A stretch of DNA of 16,453 nt from CAJKWP01 sp964554475 (GTDB lineage Bacteria > Bacillota > Clostridia > Christensenellales > UBA1242): positions 1 through 16,453 of the forward strand of contig CAZKOT010000029.1 of the NCBI GenBank assembly GCA_964554475.1. Direction: 5' to 3'. The translations under genes were made by a program, and so were the position numbers. The notes under the pieces were generated by a model that worked only from the letters and a program-made list of their open reading frames with translations, had not been told where the DNA came from and searched no databases. Shown piece by piece: positions 8,464 through 16,144 of this stretch (position 1 is the stretch's first letter; each line of letters starts with the position of its first letter).

Positions 8464-11400
8464 ATGAAAAAAAAGCAAAATCTTTTAATAAAATTTACAA
8501 CAATTTTTGTTTGTGCTTTTTTATTTTTTTCTTTTGCAAACTTTAGATTAAAAACATATGCAAGTGATGAAGTGACAGAAATTGAGGAAACAGATGTACA
8601 ACCATTTATTACAAGTCGTGAAATTTTAACAACAAATTCATTTAATCTTGCCGATAACAGCGGATATAATATTGACGGAAAAACTCCAACAATACATCCT
8701 TTAAATGATAATTGGGCGGAAATTTCACTTAGAGTAAATGGTGGGGAAATAATAAAAGATGGTTTTGCTAACTATAGCAACAATGAAGTTTTAATTCAAA
8801 CCGAAAATAATGGCAAACCTGCTTACGGTTATATTATGGGTGATGATATTAGTGACACTAAAACATCAGGTGTTGATGTTGTTCTAAAATATAACTTTAA
8901 AGAAGTTCAAAATATAAATAATACATTATGGAATATTTCAAAAGATACTTGGCAAAATGCTCTTAATGGGATTAGTGGAGTCGGTCCTGTTGGGACAGGT
9001 GCACTGCTTATTCAAAAATCAAACACAGGAAATCTTGATGACTGGCAATGGAACAACCCTCAAATAAAAGAAGACACTGAAAGCTTTCATACAATAAATT
9101 TTACAAGCAATTACTTACCAAATGAGTATGACGGACAAGAACGCACAGTTAAAAGATTGCTTCCAGTTGAGAAAAAAGATGAAAATGGAAACGTTGTTTT
9201 AGATGCTTACGGCAATGTTGTTTATGAAAAAAATCTTGACGGCACAGTCAAAAAAGAAATGCAGGATACTTTGATTGATGGTTATTTACCAATTTACGCA
9301 CCAAGCGGACAAGATTTGAATACAGGAATTTTCATTCGAGTTTTATTTGCTTATGAGTTATATTATGTGAAGTCATTACTCACACGCACAGAATATGAGA
9401 GACAATCGACTGCTCAATGGTATTACACAAATATGGTTGAAGAAACAGTATTTTATTTATGCAATGCAGGTGGAAAAATTCTTTTCCAAAATATTAGTTT
9501 CAACAGTAGCACTGAAAACCCTCAAAATGCATGGACAGCTGAAGAAGAACAATTTTCAAAACTTATGCGTAATTATGGAACAGTTAAAAACAATCACGCA
9601 GTCAACGATGCATTTAAGGTTAATTTTAATGGAAATAAAAGTTATAAAGCAGTTTACAGAAAAAATGATGCTACAAGTTTATCTCCTGTTTTTGACGGTC
9701 AAATTTTCTCTGAACCAGGAAGATATGAATTTTATGTAAGCACAAAGTTCACAAAATACAAAAGTGCTCCCGATATTGATGACCGCATTAAAACAACAAT
9801 TTACATAAACAATCGAGGCGTAAGACAAAATCTTCAAAAATATTTTGTTGATGGAAATTTAATAACTCCTGACAGTCATCGGGTGTTTTCAAATAATAGT
9901 ATGTTACCGATTTATACTGGCGAAGTTGGTTGGCAAACAAAAGCAGTTGATGAATTTAGTATTCCTCTAGTTGGAAGAATTGGCTGTTTTGTTGAAACTC
10001 TTTCGTTAGCAGATTACAAAACAAAATATTATATTGATGGCGAGGACAAAGACACAACAATATTAAAATTTGAAACAAGAATTGAAGTTGATGAAACTTA
10101 TGAGCGTTTATATGAATTAGATGAAAATGGACAATTTATCCTAGATGAAAATGGACAAATGATTTCGCTTGATGATTATTTGGAAGAAACGATTAGTGAG
10201 AAAATTGTAAGAACAATTTTAGGGTTTCAAGTATACAAAATTGTCGATGAAAAAACCAATGAAAAAAATGGTGGCACACTCACTCAAGTTGGAATGTATA
10301 TTGCAGAGTTTGCAAACAATCCAGACTTTTTAACAGGTGGAGCAAGTGGAGATTATTACAAATTTATTTTCCAATTTGAAATAGTTGATACTCTAAATTA
10401 TCCCTCAATAAATGAGTATTTACTCTCTCGAAATATTTCCTTTTCTGATTATGCTTCAGGTTATTATGCTGTCTCTTTAAAAACTGAAAACGGAAAAAAT
10501 ATAATTTATGCTTTTGGGAATTTTTCAGATGCATATAATTTTGCATATGAATATGAACGCTCACTCGTCAGTTTCGATGGAATAAGTTATATATACAAAG
10601 GACAAAATTATTCTTCCCAACTTGAAGTTTTGGGTGCTGTTGATGAAATTTCAAAAAATGCAATAAGCCGTAAATATTTTGATGCAACAAATTCAGATTC
10701 TTATTTAACAATGCAAAACGAAGTTTACTGTGAAATTGACCAAACAACAGGACTGGCACAACTGAAATTAAGAAAATTAAATCAAGAAACACAAGAATTT
10801 GAGATAATTAAAATTTTTAGTTTAGAAAAAGATGTTATTATTTTTGATGACAGTATGACACCTTTTAATAGTGTTGTTGGCGAGCCATTTTTAAATAATA
10901 AACAATATAATTATATTGATAATGATGGTAATATAATAAGTGACTTTTCTTCAATAAACTTCATTTCAGTTGCTGATTTTGAAAGTTACGAAGTAAAATT
11001 GATTCATGAAATAAGCGGAACATCTTTTATTATTCCTTATGGAGTTTGCATTCAAACTTATTTAGATTTAAAAAATGCATCTAGCGGAAGATATAGAATT
11101 GAAGAAAAGAATATATATGGTGATTTGAATACATATTATGGAATTTACATTAAAAAGGGCGAAAACACTAGTTCAATTGATGTTATTAGAGTTAATGGAA
11201 TTCACACAACACCAGTTCAAACACTAAATCAATCTTTTGCAAATATTCGCTTTTCAGTAAACAGTTTCATCATTAAATCTGCAAGCAATCCCCTTGACCC
11301 TTACGGACTTGTAAAAATTGAAAATTTAGCAGGTGGAATTACTTATTATCAATTGGATGAAGTTGATAATATTATTTTAGACGAACAAGGACATTTTGTA

Positions 11401-13153
11401 ATCAGTTTAATTGATAGACTTGGAAACACCACTAAATTTTTTGTTGACATTTACAATCCAAGTAAAGTAACAAGATTAATTCTTTCAAACGATGGACAAG
11501 AATTTGATAGCAAACTTGTTGCTGGTGGTACACAATTTACTTTGCCAATTCCGCCGAATGAAAACACAAATCTTGAATTTATGGGCTGGCAGGATGAACA
11601 AGGAAATCTTTATAACGGGACCATTATTTATGGTTTTAATGAAGACACAACATTAACAGCGGTTTGGAATTTTAAGCAAACAATTATAACAGTTTATGAT
11701 GGCGAAGAAGTTCAAACTTATCATCAAAAACCAAATGATATTGGAATAGTGCTACCCGAATTAACAAAAAGTGGTTACGATTTTTTTGCATATGTATATA
11801 ACAATACTGATAATAAAAAATTTTACTTTGGTGAAATTCCAATTGTTCCAAATGTTCAAGCAATGAGACTTGATGCAATTTGGATTGATGTGAATGATAG
11901 TATATTAGTAACACAAGGGGAAACCTTGCCAACAAGAACAAAAGAAAGCATGATTTTCTTTGGCTGGGGAACAGGAAATTCAATTGGAAGTATTTTTGAT
12001 GCAAGTGAATTAATAGATTTTGAAACAGAGTCTTTAACTTTATATGCTTTATGGACAACTGACCCAAATGTTATAGAGCAACCATTAGCAGGTGCTTTTG
12101 CTGGAATTACTTTTACATTCAATAATATAGGTTTGTTCGTAAAAGATATTGCAACTAATCATTGGATTGAGATTATTTCAATTCTTATTCCTTTAATGTT
12201 GTTTATTTTTTTAGCAATAAAATTAATTAAAATATTAAAAAAAGAAAAAAATATTGTAATTAATTTTAATTCACAAACTACAAAAAATAGTAATAAACAA
12301 CTAGTAACAACACAAATAAAAAATGAACTTAAAAAAGCCTTAAAAACGAAAATCAAATTAAAGCAACCCGAACGTCATTTTTACAGTCGGTTAGTTATAC
12401 CCGCCTTAAGTTGTTTCTTAATGCTTGTTTTCACTATTACAGCATCCTATAAATTATTTTTTGGAATAAAAGAAACGCATGAATTAAATATTCAAACTCA
12501 AGATATTCAAAGACAATATGATGACTTTATTAACGATTTACAAGTAAAACAAGAAGAAAAGCAAAAAGAAGAACAAACGCAAAGCGAATACTTTGCACAA
12601 GCAACACAGATTTATAATGAACAATTAACACAAAGTAATTCTCAATTTAGTAGTGAGAGTGAAGAAGATGAGGAAGAAATTAGTGATGAAGAATCATTCC
12701 TCTATTCTCTCATTTTCCTTGACCTTTTAAGTTTTGGTTATGATGTGTTTCCTGCTGTTGCAACAACAACAGAAGTTTTGAACGAAAATGAAGAAATTCT
12801 TGTTGAGGCAAAAACAATCAAAGGCTTTGCTTACACGACTTATGAAGAAGTTTTCACAAATGAAGAAGATGAGGAAGAAATATATTTTGGTGCAGGTTTT
12901 ATTAGTTTACTTAGTGAGCCGGTTATCACTGAAACAGATATTGAAAATGGTTTAATTGTTAATGCAATACTTGAGGAAGTAGAGGCAGACGAAGAAATTT
13001 ATGATTATAGCTTTGTTATCAGTTTTGAGGAGCAATGGGGACCGGTTCATTATGTTGCTAATGAACAGTATATTAAATACTCCGTTGCTAATTTTGGAAT
13101 AAATTATACGGCAGTAGAGGATGACCCAAGTTTGTATGATGTTGGATTAGGAT
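8464..13153 (+). CDS. Surface polymorphic-toxin-like protein, N-terminal part (interrupted by assembly gap)
   Basis: The first 1563 residues of a giant exported protein; the frame runs into a 10-N gap (a formal stop at 13204-13206 lies beyond it and is probably artefactual). The ATG follows AGAGGAAC and lies 10 nt from the preceding gene. A signal peptide ends near TYA (residue 33). Residues 35-1010 are an unrecognised, Tyr- and Asn-rich exported region. Three Listeria-Bacteroides repeats follow at about 1015-1069, 1074-1140 and 1147-1198, marked by FMGW ... LTAVW, DFFAY ... LDAIW and FFGW ... LYALW. A transmembrane helix at 1235-1257 leads into a Lys-rich loop (1258-1308), then a second helix at 1310-1334, so the loop should be cytoplasmic and both ends outside. 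Residues 1340-1420 are a Gln/Glu-rich, acidic linker. The polypeptide very likely continues in the segment ending at 14555, giving about 2011 residues. Toxin delivery role inferred from architecture. Confidence 0.85.
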
Positions 13154-13209
13154 NNNNNNNNNNAGAAAGATATGATAGTGAAGTATTAAAGATCTTGTTG
13201 GATTAGGAT
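13140..13209 (+). repeat. 14-bp direct repeat flanking the N gap
   Basis: TGTTGGATTAGGAT occurs at 13140-13153, ending exactly at the first N, and again at 13196-13209. Both copies are read as Val-Gly-Leu-Gly, one in the frame before the gap and one in the frame after it. Collapsing the two copies into one fuses the two reading frames with no stop. Confidence 0.85.
13154..13163. other. Assembly gap of 10 N inside the toxin-like gene
   Basis: Ten undetermined bases, a common scaffolder placeholder, so the true gap size is unknown and may be zero or an overlap. The 32 bases after it carry TGA, TAG and TGA in the frame used downstream. Confidence 0.98.
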
Positions 13210-14555
13210 ATTTATATTCTTACGACCTTGGGCGAGCAATTTATGACCCTGATTTAGGAAAGTCTTTTAACCCAAATGGCTACGGTATTACAAGTGGAAT
13301 AGATTATGATTATGCCAAAGAGTTATATCAATATTTTATCACTGAACAAGATTTAAATCATGTAAGTATTGAGCCGGTTGTTATAACAAGTTTTAGTGTT
13401 GAGGCATTTAATGAGTATATTTCACATAACCAAAAAGAAGAATTTTTAGGGATAAGTGCCGAACAAATTCAATTTCTTGAATCACAATTAAATAATTCAG
13501 TCTTTTACTATATTGACAGTCAAACTGGACAACTTGAAGTTCTTGAAATGCCTCCAACAGCAAATGAACAGGCATGGGCATCATTTTGTACAGTTTTATC
13601 GTGGGCAATAAATCTTGCTCAAATTGTTGGCGGTATTATCATGATTGTAACTTCAGTTGTTTTTGCAGTAACAACAGTTGGAGTTTCAACACCGGCAACA
13701 ATTTGGGGAATAGTTAAAGGTTTAGGTTTAATTGCAAACGGAGTTATGGGAATCATTGCCGATGTTGAGGGAGGAAGAGCAGCTCAAACAGTAGGTGGAA
13801 TTGGTGAGGCAACTGCAGGCACTGGACTGATGGCAACAGGTTTAAAAAGATTTGCCACAGGTAATTTCGTTGTTGGAGGCTTATGCTTAATTGCAGGCGG
13901 AACAATGTTTTTGTTTGGAGCAAACGAAACAATTGACGGAGCATTTGATTACAATATTTTAGTTGACTATATGGGCATTGATGAAGAAACTTACAACATC
14001 CTAAGACAAATGGCCGACCTTTTTGGAACAATTCTTGCAGTTACAACAAGCATAGTGGATGCAAAAAAAGCAAAGAGTGTAAATGTTGTTTATGGAGTTG
14101 ATGAAAATGGGAATTTTTACTTATATGATGGAAAAAGCAAATATTTTGAAGATATTGATGGAAACAAAATAATACTTACAAGAAAAAATGAAAGACGTTT
14201 ATTAAAAAATACAAAAAGATTTATAACACCCGAAGGTTATTTTACTTATGCTACACACGGATCACCTTTTAGTATTAGAGTTAATGATTTTTGGATGGAT
14301 GCCGAAGGATTTGTTGATGCTTTGAAAAAAAGTGGACTATATAAAGGTCAAGATTTGATATTAATTTCTTGTGAAACTGGAATGTTTTCCAATGGGATTG
14401 CACAAGATATTGCAATTTTATTACAAGCTAAAGTTCATGCTCCACCTGTTCCAGTATATGTCAATAAACATGGACAAATATTTATTATGGAAAAAGGTAT
14501 TAAAAAAGTTTTTGACAATTGGCGAGATTTATTTAGAACTTTTTATCCAAATTAG
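13182..14555 (+). CDS. Polymorphic-toxin-like protein, C-terminal part: hydrophobic segment and caspase-like HG...SC domain
   Basis: Open from 13182 to the TAG at 14553-14555; the only ATG for a separate gene is 13548, which has no good ribosome site and would cut a continuous sequence, so I read this as the continuation of the gene starting at 8464. The first 120 codons form a polar linker (YSYDLGRAIYDPDLGKSF). Bases 13575-13925 encode a long Gly/Ala/Val-rich hydrophobic segment, like the pore or translocation helices before many toxin domains. The last 155 residues form an alpha/beta domain with THGSP (His at 14256) and LILISCETG (Cys at 14370), 38 residues apart, then AQDIAILLQAKVHAP. That hydrophobic-His-Gly ... 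Ser-Cys order is the clan CD (caspase, CPD) peptidase pattern, and similar modules end Rhs-type polymorphic toxins. It finishes in WRDLFRTFYPN. Followed after 10 nt by an immunity-like gene. Peptidase activity is inferred. Confidence 0.8.
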   Translation, partial: SIKDLVGLGYLYSYDLGRAIYDPDLGKSFNPNGYGITSGIDYDYAKELYQYFITEQDLNHVSIEPVVITSFSVEAFNEYISHNQKEEFLGISAEQIQFLESQLNNSVFYYIDSQTGQLEVLEMPPTANEQAWASFCTVLSWAINLAQIVGGIIMIVTSVVFAVTTVGVSTPATIWGIVKGLGLIANGVMGIIADVEGGRAAQTVGGIGEATAGTGLMATGLKRFATGNFVVGGLCLIAGGTMFLFGANETIDGAFDYNILVDYMGIDEETYNILRQMADLFGTILAVTTSIVDAKKAKSVNVVYGVDENGNFYLYDGKSKYFEDIDGNKIILTRKNERRLLKNTKRFITPEGYFTYATHGSPFSIRVNDFWMDAEGFVDALKKSGLYKGQDLILISCETGMFSNGIAQDIAILLQAKVHAPPVPVYVNKHGQIFIMEKGIKKVFDNWRDLFRTFYPN

Positions 14556-14565
14556 TGAGGAAAAA

Positions 14566-15090
14566 ATGAAAAGTTTATTTCTTGGATATGTGACAAAAGA
14601 AGAATTATTAAAAAAAATATCTCCCAAAAAAAGAAAAGATGAACGAAAAATACTATATTATTTAAAACATGGAGAAGAAGTTGGTGCAGGTTTTTATGAT
14701 GATGTTGATGTTTTAATTTCAAAACCAATACCTGGTGAAGTAATATGGTACACAGATTGTGTTTGGGAATGGGACTCTGCATTAATTTATTATATCAAAA
14801 CATATCATTATCAAATTAGTGATGAATTCTATCAATATTTAAAATCAAGAAATTTTAAACCACCAAAAATCACAAAAAAAGATCTTGAAAAATTCAATGA
14901 TGAACATACAATTAAAAATGATAAAGAAAGTCAAGATTACATAAAAAAAATTAAAGAAACCTATCCTAAAAAACTTACAGAAGAAGAACTTGAAAAATAC
15001 TTTGACGAACAAAAAGCAATTAGATTTAATAATGATAAAGAAAAAGAAGAATATATAAAAAAAATTAAAAAAAGATATCTAAAAAAATGA
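14566..15090 (+). CDS. Immunity-like protein, paralog A
   Basis: A 174-residue cytosolic-looking protein. I chose the ATG at 14566 because GTGAGG lies just upstream and the earlier in-frame region overlaps the toxin gene in another frame. It begins 10 nt after the toxin stop, the usual position of a cognate immunity gene. The core (residues 20-100) has ILYYLKHG, then WEWDSALIYYIKTYHYQISDEF and YLKSRNFKPPK; the pattern W-x-W-D-x-x-L-I-Y-Y is shared with the two paralogs downstream. The C-terminal 70 residues are an extension absent from paralog B, made of two copies of a Lys/Glu-rich unit (DLEKFNDE ... DYIKKIKETY and ELEKYFDE ... EYIKKIKKRY). The exact immunity family is not named here. Role as antitoxin to the upstream C-terminal domain is inferred from position and from the paralog array. 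Confidence 0.82.
   Translation: MKSLFLGYVTKEELLKKISPKKRKDERKILYYLKHGEEVGAGFYDDVDVLISKPIPGEVIWYTDCVWEWDSALIYYIKTYHYQISDEFYQYLKSRNFKPPKITKKDLEKFNDEHTIKNDKESQDYIKKIKETYPKKLTEEELEKYFDEQKAIRFNNDKEKEEYIKKIKKRYLKK
14807..14874 (+). repeat. Direct repeat, copy 1, in immunity paralog A
   Basis: 68 bases identical at 67 positions to 16386-16453 (the single difference is A14850 versus G16429). It encodes YQISDEFYQYLKSRNF and the residues just after it. It ends where the second copy runs off the window. Confidence 0.93.
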
Positions 15091-15227
15091 GGATTGATAA
15101 GGGACGTCAAGGGATGTTTATTGCATAAAAAATATGTAAAGACAAATGCAAATACAATAATGGAATAGCCCATTGACAGTTTTAGTAATTTAATCTTTTG
15201 ACATATTAAAAAAAGAGGAGTGATTTT

Positions 15228-15488
15228 ATGGAAATTTTGTATATTATTGTTAGTATTATTCCTTTTATAGTTTTTGGTTTTTTTATTTCATTCGTCTTAA
15301 ATATTCGAAAAAGAGCTCTTAAACAACAACTTGCAAATGCATTAAAGTGTAAAGTTTTGGCTCCGCGCAATGGGGTAGCAGTTATATTAGATGATTTTGG
15401 TAAACCATATTTTTTCCAAAAAGATAGGTTTGATGTAATTACGCCTCTTAAAAATAATGATTGGTTAACTTTTTACCCAAATAAATAA
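15228..15488 (+). CDS. Orphan toxin C-terminal tail fused to a transmembrane helix
   Basis: An 86-residue protein; its ATG follows AGAGGAG with seven bases between. Residues 2-26 are a strong transmembrane helix followed by RKR. Residues 33-85 (QQLANALKCKVLAP ... DFGKPYFFQ ... WLTFYPN) align with the extreme C-terminus of the large toxin (QDIAILLQAKVHAP ... KHGQIFIME ... LFRTFYPN), including the shared final FYPN. The part of the toxin domain with the catalytic His and Cys is absent, so it cannot be an active peptidase by itself. It looks like a displaced toxin tail, as left behind when C-terminal modules are exchanged, but the intact reading frame and good ribosome site leave open a small membrane protein with its own job. 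Paralog B of the immunity genes follows after 16 nt. Confidence 0.72.
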   Translation: MEILYIIVSIIPFIVFGFFISFVLNIRKRALKQQLANALKCKVLAPRNGVAVILDDFGKPYFFQKDRFDVITPLKNNDWLTFYPNK

Positions 15489-15504
15489 GAATTGGAGAAA
15501 ATAC

Positions 15505-15876
15505 ATGAATTTAAAAAAAATGAAATTTGAAAATATTGATTCAAATATAGAAAGAATGAAAAAACGAATTTCATTCGATCCACAAAAAAATGAGCAAACC
15601 ATTTTAAATTATCTATATGCTGGAAGAAAGACTATTAAGCCTTTTCCTTATAAACTCGACATTTTTCAAAATAGTATTGAATCTATAAAAAAAGTTGCCC
15701 CTAATATTATATGTGCTTATTCCACTTATTCTGACAACGAATGGATGTGGACTGATGCTCTTATATATTATATTGAAAAATATCATTTTAAGGTTAGTAA
15801 AAAATTTGAAAAGCATGTATTAAATCAAGTAAAAAAATCAATAAAGCCAACCGAAATAGATATGGAATGGATTTAA
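15505..15876 (+). CDS. Immunity-like protein, paralog B
   Basis: A 123-residue soluble protein; its ATG is preceded by TTGGAG eight bases upstream. The middle carries TILNYL and the signature EWMWTDALIYYIEKYHFKVSKKFEKHV (described from about residues 75-101), clearly homologous to WEWDSALIYYIKTYHYQIS in paralog A and WFWDTDLIYYVEKYNYQIS in paralog C. It lacks the Lys/Glu-rich extension of A and is about the size of a basic immunity unit. It lies 16 nt after the orphan tail gene and so repeats the tail-then-immunity order of the main toxin. More diverged from A and C than they are from each other at their 3' ends. Role inferred from context. Confidence 0.78.
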   Translation: MNLKKMKFENIDSNIERMKKRISFDPQKNEQTILNYLYAGRKTIKPFPYKLDIFQNSIESIKKVAPNIICAYSTYSDNEWMWTDALIYYIEKYHFKVSKKFEKHVLNQVKKSIKPTEIDMEWI

Positions 15877-15922
15877 AAACTGAAAAACAAAATTCTATAT
15901 GTGATAATACTTACAAGTTAAA

Positions 15923-16135
15923 GGATTAATTCAATTAGATATGTCTGCAAAAGTTCATAATTAAAATTTTCTGAAAAAATAGAAGAGTGGATAAAAGTTC
16001 TAATAATTTATGGAGGGAAATAATAATGAAGACAATAATATTTTATAAAGGTGCATGCCGAAAATCGGTATAGAAATATTTAAAGAAAAAGTAGAATGGG
16101 GACAAATATTTAATTTGTTTAAACCTAATAATTAA
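15923..16135 (+). pseudogene. Degenerate toxin C-terminal tail (third cassette)
   Basis: No intact gene fits here, but pieces resemble the toxin tail in order. Bases 15923-15964 read GLIQLDMSAKVHN then stop, comparable to GIAQ ... LLQAKVHA. Bases 16055-16135 read GIEIFKEKVEWGQIFNLFKPNN in another frame, comparable to GIKKVFDNWRDLFRTFYPN: the W-x-x-[IL]-F-x-x-F-x-P-N ending is shared. Between them a strong ribosome site (GGAGGG, 16012-16017) precedes a 15-codon ORF (16026-16073) that seems shifted relative to the tail. Immunity paralog C starts 9 nt after the remnant's stop. The match is short and found by eye, so this is a tentative call; the region could instead be ordinary spacer. Confidence 0.38.
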
Positions 16136-16144
16136 AGGAGATTA

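Noticed and set aside
9178..10170. Rhs/YD repeats suggested by DENGNVV and DENGQ pairs
   Set aside because: Only a few short DxxGx motifs occur and no regular YD-repeat array is present, so this is not an Rhs shell.
13548..14555. A separate gene starting at the ATG at 13548
   Set aside because: The frame is open and protein-like back to 13182, this ATG has no convincing ribosome site, and the upstream part joins the preceding gene when the 14-bp repeat is collapsed.
5598..14555. Sortase (LPxTG) anchoring or lipoprotein attachment of the surface proteins
   Set aside because: No LPxTG-hydrophobic-basic tail is present at any C-terminus, and cysteines in the signal peptides are not in a lipobox context.
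14371..15090. A longer version of immunity paralog A starting at 14371
   Set aside because: The first 65 codons overlap the toxin gene in another frame and have no ribosome site; the ATG at 14566 has GTGAGG upstream.
15173..15203. Two TTGACA boxes before the orphan tail gene, as promoters
   Set aside because: Neither has a credible -10 box at 16-18 bases; AT-rich spacer gives such hexamers by chance.
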